NCBI RefSeq assembly: GCF_000525835.1 | Contig: NZ_AODD01000002.1 | Span: forward strand, 186,001-250,000 | Reading direction: 5' to 3' | Origin: Listeria grandensis FSL F6-0971 | Lineage (GTDB): Bacteria > Bacillota > Bacilli > Lactobacillales > Listeriaceae | DNA: 64,000 bases | In this document: positions 9,836 through 18,033 of the stretch, piece after piece | Position numbering within the stretch: position 1 is the first letter of the stretch | How the letters are laid out: each line of letters starts with the position of its first letter | Translations under genes and position numbers: made by a program | Notes under the pieces: model-generated | Database searches by the model: none | The model's input: the letters and a program-made list of their open reading frames with translations, nothing else | Told to the model about the DNA's origin: nothing

Positions 9836-12800
9836 TTAGTTCATCAAGTCAACCGTGTTGACTACTTGGTAATTAGCATCTAATGCTAGAATTTCGACTT
9901 TATCTGTGGCATCTGCGACTAATCCTGCAATGTTGCCGAGGTTGTAATTTGTTGCGCCAGGCAGAAGGTTGATATTTTTCTTGATCTCTGCGGTGCCACC
10001 TTCTGGTGTGACACGTAGGCGCACACGGGCAACGTTCGTACCAACTGTACCCGTAATCGCGGTGGTATCGCCAAACGTGTACGAGGCAGGCCCGGTTAAC
10101 GTGTTATCCAATGCTGCGGCTGCTTTCACGGTTACCGTGAGCGTGTTGATGATATTATAGCCTTTGTCGAGCGCTACGATTTGCACGACGCCAGATGTAT
10201 CTTTGACTAAACCAGAGATATCACTTAGAGTATAACTTCCAGCACTTGGCGTTGCTTGGCGCACGACAGTCATGTTGTTCACATCGCTTCCTGTACGCAA
10301 GCGAACGTAGGCTACACCTGTACCCGTCGTCCCCGTAACGGCTGTCTTATCGCCAACGGTATACTCGCTTGGACCGGTTAGTTTATTGTCGACGGTTGAT
10401 GCTTTCACCGTGACTTTGAGGGTTTTCACGATATTATACTTCGCGTCTACGCCTAAAATTTCAACGGTGCTTGTTGCATCTGTTACGAGTGTTGAAATAT
10501 CACCGAGGCTGTAAGTACCGGCTAAACCAGTTGCTTGACGGACAATAGTTCCTGCTGTTTGACCTGCAGCTGTGACGCGGAGACGGACATACGCTACATT
10601 CGTACCGTATTCGCCAGTGATCGCTGTTTTATCACCAATTGTGTAGGTTGTTGGACCTGTTAACTTGTTATCGAGGGTGTTTTTATTGATTTCGACAACG
10701 ACTGTCTTCACCACGTTGTATTTCGCATCGACGGCAATGATTTCAAGCTTTTGTGTCGTTGCGTCGACAAATGTCGAGATATCGCCAAGGTTGTAGGCGT
10801 TGCTTGTGGTCGTTGTGCTCACTTGTTTCTTGATCGCCACATCACCGCTTGCTCCTGTCACACGTAGGCGGACATACGCCACGTTGGAACCGTAGGTACC
10901 GGTGATATTCGCTTTGTTACCCAGGTCATATTTTGCTGGCCCTGTCAATGCGTTACCGGGGTTCGTGCCTTTTGGCGTTACGTTGAGGGTTTTTACGATA
11001 TTGTATTTCGCATCCACGGCTAAAATTTCGACTTTATCTGTGGCGTTTTTAACGAATGTTGAGATGTCGCCGAGGTTATACGAACCTGTCACGCCTTTTA
11101 GCGCTGTGACTTGACGTACCACATTGGCAGATGTTGGTGTTTGTCCTTGTGGCGTCACACGTAAACGAACATACGCTACATCAGCGCCGTAGTTTCCTGT
11201 GATATTCGATTTATTACCAAGTTCATATTCTACTGGCCCTGTCAATTTATAATCGAGAGCGACCGCTGTGACGATCTTGCTCGCACTTGAAGTTTTACCA
11301 TTGCTTGCTTTGGTCACCGCTGCAGTTATCGTCGTATTGGCTGGTTGTTTCGCGATCGCTAATTGGTATTTACCACTCCCGTCCACCCTACCGGAAGCAA
11401 GGATCGTCGCGCCCTTTGTGATAACGATGTCGCTGTTTGGTTCGCCAACACCAGACACAGTGGTGCTCTCTGTCGTCAGGGCGTCCAGCGTCGTTGGGGT
11501 GATCGCTTGGAATAGGGTGTTCGCTTTCGTGATATCGGCTTGCATCGTTGTTTTATCAGCACTGGCTGGTAGTGCGTTGACTTTCGTACTTGCCTCGTTG
11601 ATTATCGTTTGTGTGGTGCTAGGTTTTAATGCTGTATTCGTTGGTGGGTTGGAAAAGAGCGCGTCTACGCTTGCTTTTGCCGCATTTTTCGCGTTGTTTG
11701 CAAGCTCTGCTTGCGCTTTATCCACGTACGTTTGGAGTTCGGCTTTCTTCGTGGCATCCGTCACAGCATCGACTTTGGTTTGCGCCGTGTCTATTTTTGC
11801 TTGTGTCGTGGTATCTTTGATGCGATTCGCTGGGTTGTCACTGATGAATAGTTCATTGACCGTAGTTTGTGCTACATCTGTTGCATTTGCTGTTACAGTG
11901 ACTGGAATTGTTTTAGTCAAACTAGCATTCGCAGTTGACGTAACTGTAATCGTAGCGGTTCCTGTTGCTTTCGCTTCCCAATCACCAGTTGCATTTACAG
12001 TGATAATGTTGGCGTTGCTCGATGCATACGTTAGTGCTTGATTTGTCGCGGCAGGACTCATGGTAGCTGTTATTTTCCCAGTAGTTCCACGAGCAGCATT
12101 AATCGCGCTTGTATCTACATTTAGAGATGTCGGTACGTAAATGGATGCTTCGTTAACATCTGGAGCTGTGTTGAACAAAATTCCTGAATCATTTTCAACA
12201 GAAAGGCGTACGCGTGTAATACCATATGTTAGTGTAAATTTAAAATCGCCATTTGCATCTGTCGTAGTATACGATAGTCTGTCGGGTAGAGTACCAGTAC
12301 GACCTATGACATAAGCGGCAACTTCTCTAAATGTGATTGCTTGTAAAGGGCGATTATCGAGGTGTCCAGTTATTTCTGTGTCGCCTACTTTTACTGGGTT
12401 AATATAACCTGTATTCGCTGTGTTTTTCGACATTTGGATGATCGTCTCTGCTGTTAAACCACTTGCAGTCTTAATCTTAACGGAATATGGATAATCTCTA
12501 CGGGTGAATTTAAAAATGCTACCATAGTCTGTACCAAAATTTTCTGGATTTACACTATAGTTTCCATTGGCATCGGATTGAACTTTGCAAGTGTATCGTT
12601 TATAAGAGGTTATTTGTTCTGAGAAAGCATCCGCGTATTCCCATAAGCTAACTTCTATTTCTTGAGCACCACCAGGAACTTTACCAGTAATCTTAGTATC
12701 TCCGTCTCTCACCGTATTGATAAGATTATCTTGACTCGCGTTTACTGTCGACGTTAATTTATTCTCCGCCGCGTGTGTTTCTACTGGTGGTAAGGCTGTT

Positions 12801-12868
12801 AATACTGTACTTGCCATCACATTCGTCGCAAGTAATGCGATGGCTACTTTTTTCATCTTTTTATTCAT
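9836..12868 (-). CDS. Large secreted protein with five Ig-like (Big_15-type) repeats
   Basis: Protein of 1010 residues with a signal peptide (residues 1-34, ending near THAAEN). In order: an N-terminal region with two beta-rich segments containing the phrase VGDTEITG; a BIG2-type domain (about 250-328); helical repeats resembling the Cry-toxin D5-like linker found in many secreted Firmicute proteins (about 330-465); a Big-type domain (about 466-535); and five tandem repeats starting near 541, 640, 735, 829 and 921. Each repeat begins LTGP and contains AYVRLRV-like and VEILAVDAKYNIVKT-like strands. No LPXTG, GW or LysM anchor is seen, so it is secreted or non-covalently held. An adhesin-like role is inference. 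The same repeat family occurs in the protease at 48635. Confidence 0.8.
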   Translation of the reverse strand: MNKKMKKVAIALLATNVMASTVLTALPPVETHAAENKLTSTVNASQDNLINTVRDGDTKITGKVPGGAQEIEVSLWEYADAFSEQITSYKRYTCKVQSDANGNYSVNPENFGTDYGSIFKFTRRDYPYSVKIKTASGLTAETIIQMSKNTANTGYINPVKVGDTEITGHLDNRPLQAITFREVAAYVIGRTGTLPDRLSYTTTDANGDFKFTLTYGITRVRLSVENDSGILFNTAPDVNEASIYVPTSLNVDTSAINAARGTTGKITATMSPAATNQALTYASSNANIITVNATGDWEAKATGTATITVTSTANASLTKTIPVTVTANATDVAQTTVNELFISDNPANRIKDTTTQAKIDTAQTKVDAVTDATKKAELQTYVDKAQAELANNAKNAAKASVDALFSNPPTNTALKPSTTQTIINEASTKVNALPASADKTTMQADITKANTLFQAITPTTLDALTTESTTVSGVGEPNSDIVITKGATILASGRVDGSGKYQLAIAKQPANTTITAAVTKASNGKTSSASKIVTAVALDYKLTGPVEYELGNKSNITGNYGADVAYVRLRVTPQGQTPTSANVVRQVTALKGVTGSYNLGDISTFVKNATDKVEILAVDAKYNIVKTLNVTPKGTNPGNALTGPAKYDLGNKANITGTYGSNVAYVRLRVTGASGDVAIKKQVSTTTTSNAYNLGDISTFVDATTQKLEIIAVDAKYNVVKTVVVEINKNTLDNKLTGPTTYTIGDKTAITGEYGTNVAYVRLRVTAAGQTAGTIVRQATGLAGTYSLGDISTLVTDATSTVEILGVDAKYNIVKTLKVTVKASTVDNKLTGPSEYTVGDKTAVTGTTGTGVAYVRLRTGSDVNNMTVVRQATPSAGSYTLSDISGLVKDTSGVVQIVALDKGYNIINTLTVTVKAAAALDNTLTGPASYTFGDTTAITGTVGTNVARVRLRVTPEGGTAEIKKNINLLPGATNYNLGNIAGLVADATDKVEILALDANYQVVNTVDLMN

Positions 12869-13156
12869 TGATGCAATTCCTCCATTTTTTTATTGTTGGT
12901 ACGTGGCGCCCTCTTATTTTCCAACCTTGCACACCTGCTAGTCTTGACTGAGGTTTCTACGTATGTTTGTTCGGTGCATCGCGCTAGTTTTGGAGAGTAT
13001 GTCGCCTTGCTCGGTACCACTTCTTTTACTTTACCAGTTTTCCAAGCTAAAAAAATACATTTTTTCCCCTTTGAGAAGCGACATTGTGACTATTTTGTTA
13101 CATGTTTCTACAACTAGATTCCTTTCTTATTGTAAAAAATATAACTTTTATTCAGC
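12869..13156. other. Long possible 5' leader of the Ig-repeat protein gene
   Basis: About 290 bases with no gene. On the minus strand a GGAGG ribosome binding site lies just before the start of the surface-protein gene. Farther upstream, GCTTGG and CCGAGC (plus-strand 13042-13047 and 13009-13014) can close a hairpin over an AG-rich loop. No riboswitch class was recognised and no minus-strand promoter is clear. Confidence 0.35.
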
Positions 13157-13194
13157 TTGACATTTCAGTTATTTTTGTTTAATATAATAAACAA
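13157..13194 (+). promoter_or_regulatory. nadR-pnuC promoter with palindromic operator
   Basis: TTGACA (13157-13162), a 17-base spacer and TAATAT (13180-13185). The -10 lies inside a palindrome, TTGTTTA (13175-13181) and TAAACAA (13188-13194) with a 6-base centre. The position suits repression. The natural candidate is the HTH domain of the NadR protein encoded directly downstream. Confidence 0.6.
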
Positions 13195-13217
13195 AATGAG
13201 AGTTAGGAGCGATAATC

Positions 13218-14492
13218 ATGCAACGTTATACATATTTAAAACTAGCTTTGAAGGAAAATGGGTTGACTTTGCAGCAAGCGGCAGATCGGATTGGCGTTAC
13301 GAAGGGTTATCTCAGTCAGCTGATCAACAACAAAATCAAGGAACCAAGCGCTCAAAAACTACAAGCTTTGCATGAAGTTCTACATCTAGAATACCCCCCT
13401 CGCGAAAAAAATATCGGTGTTGTCTTTGGGAAATTTTATCCGTTACATACGGGGCACATTTATTTAATTCAGCGAGCCGCGAGCCAAGTTGACGAGCTTC
13501 ATGTTATTCTTTGCCATGATGATGTGCGTGATTTCGAGCTTTTTCAAAAAAGCTCTATGACGAAGCAACCAACTGTTGAAGATCGCTGGCGTTGGTTGTT
13601 GCAAACTTTTAAATACCAAGATAACATTAAAATTCATGATTTGTCGGAAGATGGAATTCCGCCTTATCCAGATGGTTGGGATGAATGGGCGATTCGGGCG
13701 AGGAAGTTGCTTGCGGATAATCATATTCAGGCGAATGCAATTTATTCAAGTGAACCAAAAGATGCGATTCGGTATCAGGAGTTGCTTGATGTGAACACGG
13801 TTGTCATTGATGCTGAGCGTTCGTTTATGAATATTAGTGCAACGCAAATCAGGCAGGAACCATTTCATTATTGGGATTATATTCCGACCGAGGTGAAACC
13901 GTTTTTTGTTCGGAAAGTTGCGATTTTAGGTGGGGAATCAAGCGGTAAATCAACACTTGTGAATAAATTAGCAAATACATTTAACACAACAAGCGCTTGG
14001 GAATATGGACGCGATTATGTTTTTTCTCACCTTGGTGGGAATGAGAAGGCGCTTCAATTTTCCGATTATGATAAAATTTCACTTGGGCAGGCGCAGTATA
14101 TTGATTTTGCGGTGAAATATGCGAACAAGGTGGCGTTTATTGATACAGACTATGTGACAACGCAAGCATTCTGCATAACATACGAGGGTCAGGAGCATCC
14201 GTTTGTGCAGGCGATGATTGAAACGCAGCGCTTTGATCTTGTTATTCTATTGGAAAATAATACGCCATGGGTCAACGATGGGTTGCGCCATCTTGGTAGT
14301 AAAGCCAAGCGCAAGGACTTTCAAGACTTATTGGAGCGTTTACTAACGGAAAATGAGATTCCATATGTAGCTATTACATCAGGCAATTACGAAGAGCGTT
14401 ATTTGGCAAGTATCCAGCTTGTAGAACAATTACTGAACGACAAAAAGGAGAATTCAAATGAAATCAGCCATTATGAAAATCGGTCGGAATAA
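13218..14492 (+). CDS. nadR: NadR-like trifunctional protein: XRE HTH, NMN adenylyltransferase, nicotinamide riboside kinase
   Basis: Expected to phosphorylate imported nicotinamide riboside to NMN and adenylate NMN to NAD. Residues 1-60 form an XRE-type HTH (LTLQQAADRIGVTKGYLSQLI). The nucleotidyltransferase domain starts at about residue 65 with GVVFGKFYPLHTGH and ends with ISATQIRQEPFHYWDYIP. The kinase domain carries the P-loop GGESSGKST (about residue 238) and a C-terminal P-loop-kinase lid. The order HTH-NMNAT-RNK is that of classical NadR. The gene overlaps pnuC by 35 bases, which supports a salvage operon. The HTH probably senses NAD or ATP and autoregulates; that part is inference. 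Confidence 0.9.
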   Translation: MQRYTYLKLALKENGLTLQQAADRIGVTKGYLSQLINNKIKEPSAQKLQALHEVLHLEYPPREKNIGVVFGKFYPLHTGHIYLIQRAASQVDELHVILCHDDVRDFELFQKSSMTKQPTVEDRWRWLLQTFKYQDNIKIHDLSEDGIPPYPDGWDEWAIRARKLLADNHIQANAIYSSEPKDAIRYQELLDVNTVVIDAERSFMNISATQIRQEPFHYWDYIPTEVKPFFVRKVAILGGESSGKSTLVNKLANTFNTTSAWEYGRDYVFSHLGGNEKALQFSDYDKISLGQAQYIDFAVKYANKVAFIDTDYVTTQAFCITYEGQEHPFVQAMIETQRFDLVILLENNTPWVNDGLRHLGSKAKRKDFQDLLERLLTENEIPYVAITSGNYEERYLASIQLVEQLLNDKKENSNEISHYENRSE

Positions 14493-15156
14493 ACGATACC
14501 CTTATATCTGTGTTTTGCTCGTTACTATTGCTTTTTTAGCGACGAATCCACTCGTCCATTTTGAATGGCGCTATTTATTATCGTATATTGGCGCGATTTG
14601 TGGCCTGATTTGTGTTATCTTACTTGCGAAAGGGAAAAATAGTGGAAATATTTTTGGCATGTTAGCGGCATTTGGTGAGATGAGCGGGAATTTTTTAGGG
14701 CGTAATGTGGGGGCGGCTTTGCCGAGCCTTTATTATTTTGTAACGCATATTTTCGGGCTGGTGACATGGAAAAAACATCTGAATAAAGAGGCGACGATTG
14801 AGCCAAGGAAGTTGACGGAACGCCATTTTGGGGTCGCGGTTATTTTTATTATTGTAGCTTCGTTTGTCAATATGTATTTGACGGGGATTCTTGGCGTTGC
14901 GAATGATCCGTATCAGTTGATGTTGAATAATTTTATTTTCGCGCTGGGTGTGACGGCTCAATTTTTGATGATTACGCGTTTTAGTTTTAACTGGTATTTA
15001 TGGATTATTATGAATATCCTTGTAATCTCACTAAATATCTATACCAAAAATCCGATTATCGCCACGCAATATGCCATTTATCTTTTTAATGCGGTGTATG
15101 GTTTGTTAGAATGGCATGAATCAGAAAATCGGAAGGGTAAATGGGCAGATGTGTAA
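14458..15156 (+). CDS. pnuC: Nicotinamide riboside transporter PnuC
   Basis: Membrane carrier for nicotinamide riboside; phosphorylation by NadR traps the substrate. Several hydrophobic helices are visible, together with family motifs around NFLGRNVGAALPSLYYFVTH and a C-terminal YAIYLFNAVYGLLEWHE typical of PnuC. Length is 232 residues. The AAAGGAG ribosome binding site lies within the end of nadR, giving a translationally coupled overlap. Confidence 0.92.
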   Translation: MKSAIMKIGRNKRYPYICVLLVTIAFLATNPLVHFEWRYLLSYIGAICGLICVILLAKGKNSGNIFGMLAAFGEMSGNFLGRNVGAALPSLYYFVTHIFGLVTWKKHLNKEATIEPRKLTERHFGVAVIFIIVASFVNMYLTGILGVANDPYQLMLNNFIFALGVTAQFLMITRFSFNWYLWIIMNILVISLNIYTKNPIIATQYAIYLFNAVYGLLEWHESENRKGKWADV

Positions 15157-15160
15157 TGAT

Positions 15161-15179
15161 TACCTGGGTGGGGTATAAT
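15161..15179 (+). promoter_or_regulatory. copZ promoter with partial CsoR-like site
   Basis: TATAAT at 15174-15179 is preceded by TACC (15161-15164) and GGGGTA, an imperfect version of the csoR operator palindrome. It suggests copZ remains copper-regulated although it is separated from csoR-copA. The -35 is weak. Confidence 0.4.
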
Positions 15180-15212
15180 GAGGTAGATAAGATAACAAAG
15201 GAGTGACAGAAA

Positions 15213-15422
15213 ATGGCGAAACTTGTAGTAGAAATTGAAGGCATGAGTTGCGAACATTGCGAAAAGCGTGTGCGCGAAGCTATCGAAGCGGTGGAAGGTG
15301 TCGAAAAAGCAGTGATATCTTTGGAAGCTGGTACGGCAGAAGTCACCTATGACGACGGCAAAAATGTCCAAGATATGATTGAAGAAGCGGTGGACGAAGC
15401 CGGATATGAAGTAGTCGCATAA
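15213..15422 (+). CDS. copZ: Copper chaperone CopZ (heavy-metal-associated domain)
   Basis: Single HMA domain of 69 residues with the Cu(I) motif GMSCEHC at residues 11-17 and the beta-alpha-beta-beta-alpha-beta layout of Atx1-like chaperones. It would pass Cu(I) to CopA or CsoR. An AAGGAG ribosome binding site precedes it. In L. monocytogenes the homologue is next to copA; here 5.7 kb intervene. Confidence 0.9.
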   Translation: MAKLVVEIEGMSCEHCEKRVREAIEAVEGVEKAVISLEAGTAEVTYDDGKNVQDMIEEAVDEAGYEVVA

Positions 15423-15597
15423 CTAGGGGAATTTGACGAGTAGTGCAGGGAAAGACTGTGCTACTTGTTTTTTGTGGAGAAAAAGCAACAAAAGCTACCT
15501 TTTCTATGCAAAAGCTGATAGAATAAAGGGAAGTTGAATATAAATTTACTAGGGTGTTAGTGAGAAAGTGGTGAACATAGGAATGGAAGAAGGACCG

Positions 15598-17082
15598 ATG
15601 AATCCGAATGAGCCTAAGAATGAAAACAAAGATGAAAAAAACGCGCGCAAAGGCTTTGTAAAAATGAAAACATTTCCCTTTGTCATGCTGTTATTTGGGT
15701 GCATTTTTGCGACCGCGTTAGTGACAGCGCTCGTCATGTCTGTGGGCGGGGATAAGCAAGTAAAAGTAGCGATTCCTGAACGGAAGGAATTTACGAAACT
15801 TTACGATGTATACGACGAAATTCAAAAGAAATATTTTAAGAAAGTAGATACAGATAAGATGATGGAAGGCGCGATTACGGGTATGGTAGGGTCACTTGGC
15901 GATCCGTACTCTTCTTTCATGACGAAAAAAGAGGCGGAGGACTTCGATAGTACGATTTCCTCGAGCTTTTCTGGTATTGGCGTGGAAATTCAGGAGAAAG
16001 ATAGCTATATAACCGTTGTGTCGCCTATCAAGAATTCTCCGGCAGAAGCAGCGGGCTTACGTCCCAATGATAAAATCGTGGAAGTAGACGGTAAATCAAT
16101 CAAAGGTATTTCCTCTACAGAGGCGACAACAAAAATCCGCGGAAAGAAAGGAACGAGCGTGACCTTAACGATTTCACGACCTGGAACGGACAAGCCTTTT
16201 GATGTGAAAATCGTGCGCGATGAAATTCCGATTGAAACGGTATACTCGGAGATGGGCGCAGATAAAATTGCGACCGTTCAAATCACCACCTTCTCTGAAA
16301 AAACGTATAGCGAGCTTGAGAAAGCACTGAAAGATCTAGATGCGAAGGGCATGAAAGGTTTAGTCATTGATCTGCGTGGGAATCCAGGTGGTTTACTCGA
16401 TCAAGCAGTTGATATTGCGAGCCTGTTCTTACCAGATGGCAAGGTAATCGTGCAAGAACAAACAAGAGATGGTGCAAAACAAGCGATTAAAGCAGATAGT
16501 AGCGCGCATGATGGTTATAAAGTGAAGGTTCCCGTGACGATGCTAATTGATGAAGGAAGCGCAAGTGCCTCTGAAATTTTGGCGGCTGCGGCTCGTGAAT
16601 CTGGCGGCATTAAATTAGTTGGGGCAAAATCATTCGGTAAAGGTACAGTGCAAACAGCCGCACCACTTAGCGATGGTTCCTTACTCAAGTTAACCGTGGC
16701 GAAGTGGTTGACTCCAGACGGCGAATGGATTCACGAAAAAGGTATTAAACCAGATGTGGCCGTGGCACTACCAGCCTATGCAACGATGGCGGTTCCAAAT
16801 TCCTCTAAGGTATATAAAGAAGGGAATTTTGGCGATGATGTGAAAACCATTGAAACGATGCTTTCCGCGCTTAAATATAATGTTGGCAAAGTGGACGGCT
16901 TGTTCGATGCCAATACAACAGCTGCAGTAAAAGCATTCCAAACAGCCAGCAAACTAAAAGTCGATGGTATCATGACAGGTGCCACAACAGAAGCGCTCAT
17001 TACAGCGATTAAAAAGGAACTACAAGCAAACGATCCACAAGAGAAAAAAGCAGTTGAATTAGTGAAACAACAATTAAAGTAA
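15598..17082 (+). CDS. Carboxyl-terminal processing protease CtpA (peptidase S41A)
   Basis: Membrane-anchored serine protease with a Ser-Lys dyad. After a charged cytoplasmic N-terminus come one membrane helix (FVMLLFGCIFATALVTALVMS), a PDZ domain (SFSGIGVEIQEKD to about the EATTKIRGKKG region), the S41 core with DLRGNPGG, DEGSASASEIL (catalytic Ser) and GAKSFGKGTVQ (catalytic Lys), and a C-terminal PG_binding_1 domain (VDGLFDANTTAAVKAFQ). Earlier in-frame GTG codons at 15568 and 15571 exist. The ATG at 15598, after GAAGAAGGA, is chosen. It is followed by marR at 12 bases. Confidence 0.9.
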   Translation: MNPNEPKNENKDEKNARKGFVKMKTFPFVMLLFGCIFATALVTALVMSVGGDKQVKVAIPERKEFTKLYDVYDEIQKKYFKKVDTDKMMEGAITGMVGSLGDPYSSFMTKKEAEDFDSTISSSFSGIGVEIQEKDSYITVVSPIKNSPAEAAGLRPNDKIVEVDGKSIKGISSTEATTKIRGKKGTSVTLTISRPGTDKPFDVKIVRDEIPIETVYSEMGADKIATVQITTFSEKTYSELEKALKDLDAKGMKGLVIDLRGNPGGLLDQAVDIASLFLPDGKVIVQEQTRDGAKQAIKADSSAHDGYKVKVPVTMLIDEGSASASEILAAAARESGGIKLVGAKSFGKGTVQTAAPLSDGSLLKLTVAKWLTPDGEWIHEKGIKPDVAVALPAYATMAVPNSSKVYKEGNFGDDVKTIETMLSALKYNVGKVDGLFDANTTAAVKAFQTASKLKVDGIMTGATTEALITAIKKELQANDPQEKKAVELVKQQLK

Positions 17083-17094
17083 GGAGGGCTTTAC

Positions 17095-17502
17095 GTGGAT
17101 GATTTTCTAGAAATTGAAACATCAGTGAAGCGGGTTTTTAATAGCTTTCGTCATGAAGTCGATACTATTTTAGACCGAAAATTAACAGGCGGTGAATTTC
17201 GCGTTCTGAGCCTGATTTCAAGTGGCGTGAATCGCACCACCGATTTATCTAAGAAACTGGATGTATCGGCAAGTCACATTACAGCGATCACGGATTCCCT
17301 TGTTGCGAATAAATTCATCACACGCCGTCGTTCTGAAGTTGATCGTCGAATCGTCGTGCTAGAACTGACCGAAGAGGCAAAAGACTTCGTGATCTCCATA
17401 GAGAAAAAGAAAAAGGCGATGATCGTCCGCCGTTTCTCCGTATTCACAGATGAAGAACGCGAGGTTTTCCAAGAATTGCTAAAAAAGTTAGCGGATAACT
17501 AG
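17095..17502 (+). CDS. MarR family transcriptional regulator
   Basis: Winged-helix regulator of 135 residues with a GTG start behind AAGGAGG. The wing and recognition region LSKKLDVSASHITAITDSLVANKFITRRRSEVDRR is clear, including the DRR wing motif. The ligand and targets are not visible. It is co-directional with ctpA at 12 bases, so the two are probably co-transcribed. The homologue occupies the same place in L. monocytogenes, before the metal ABC transporter. Confidence 0.88.
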   Translation: MDDFLEIETSVKRVFNSFRHEVDTILDRKLTGGEFRVLSLISSGVNRTTDLSKKLDVSASHITAITDSLVANKFITRRRSEVDRRIVVLELTEEAKDFVISIEKKKKAMIVRRFSVFTDEEREVFQELLKKLADN

Positions 17503-17532
17503 AAAAGCTGAAACGGCTCGTTCAGCTCCGAA

Positions 17533-17584
17533 AAAAACTGGAGCGCCCTCCATAAAAAGCCGTTCTTGCTTTTTATGGAGGGCG
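17533..17584 (+). terminator. Terminator-like long hairpin after marR
   Basis: GCCCTCCATAAAAAGC pairs perfectly (16 bp) with GCTTTTTATGGAGGGC across a 7-base loop. No good T tract follows, so it may be a repeat-associated structure as much as a terminator. Confidence 0.5.
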
Positions 17585-17658
17585 TGAAAGTTTCGAGGGG
17601 CTGGCTTCCGAAGCTGGATCCGAAGGCGTGGGACATGATGCAGCACATGGAACGAATG
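17577..17658 (+). repeat. 82-bp intergenic repeat, copy 1
   Basis: Begins GGAGGGCGTGAAAGTTTCGA and ends AACGAATG. About 90% identical to copy 2, 192 bases downstream. Preceded by a hairpin whose second arm overlaps its first bases. Confidence 0.75.
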
Positions 17659-17768
17659 CTCCCTGCGTTCGCACTCATATTGTGGCTCTAACTCAGCAGA
17701 GTACGCTTCGTAAGAGCCACAACAAAAACTTGGAGCGGCCGCAGTGAAAACCCGATCTTGGTTTTTGC
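17659..17768. other. Spacer between repeat copies with inverted repeat
   Basis: No gene. TGTGGCTCT (about 17681-17689) pairs with AGAGCCACA (about 17713-17721). Confidence 0.45.
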
Positions 17769-17850
17769 GGAGGGCGTGAAAGTTTCGAGGGACTGGCTTC
17801 CGAAGCTGGATCCGAAGGCGCGGATCATGACGCAGTACAAGAAACGAATG
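17769..17850 (+). repeat. 82-bp intergenic repeat, copy 2
   Basis: Same length and same ends as copy 1, with about eight substitutions clustered in the second half. Its last bases run into the following terminator hairpin. Confidence 0.75.
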
Positions 17851-17895
17851 GAGACTTATTTTCCTAACCGAGGATAAGTCTCCATTCGTTTTTTA
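17847..17895 (+). terminator. Rho-independent terminator
   Basis: AATGGAGACTTAT pairs with ATAAGTCTCCATT, followed by CGTTTTTT. It isolates the marR region from the manganese transporter promoter. Confidence 0.75.
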
Positions 17896-17931
17896 TAGCA
17901 ACTTTTAAAAGGATTTTCAAAAATGATTCTC

Positions 17932-17985
17932 TTTACAAATAAATCAACATAGGCTATACTAACCATAATGTTGCCTAAAGGAAAC
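17932..17985 (+). promoter_or_regulatory. mnt promoter with MntR box
   Basis: TTTACA (17932-17937), a 17-base spacer and TATACT (17955-17960). Just downstream, GTTGCCTAAAGGAAAC (17970-17985) closely matches the B. subtilis MntR box TTTGCCTTAAGGAAAC. Manganese-bound MntR here would block transcription of the ABC transporter. Confidence 0.75.
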
Positions 17986-18033
17986 ATTCTTAGTTTTGTA
18001 TAAAAAATAAGTCCTGAAGGAAAAGGTGATGTC

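Noticed and set aside
11268-12041. 257-codon ORF on the plus strand within the surface-protein gene
   Set aside because: Antisense shadow of the repetitive Ala/Thr/Val-rich protein on the minus strand; no ribosome binding site and no family resemblance.
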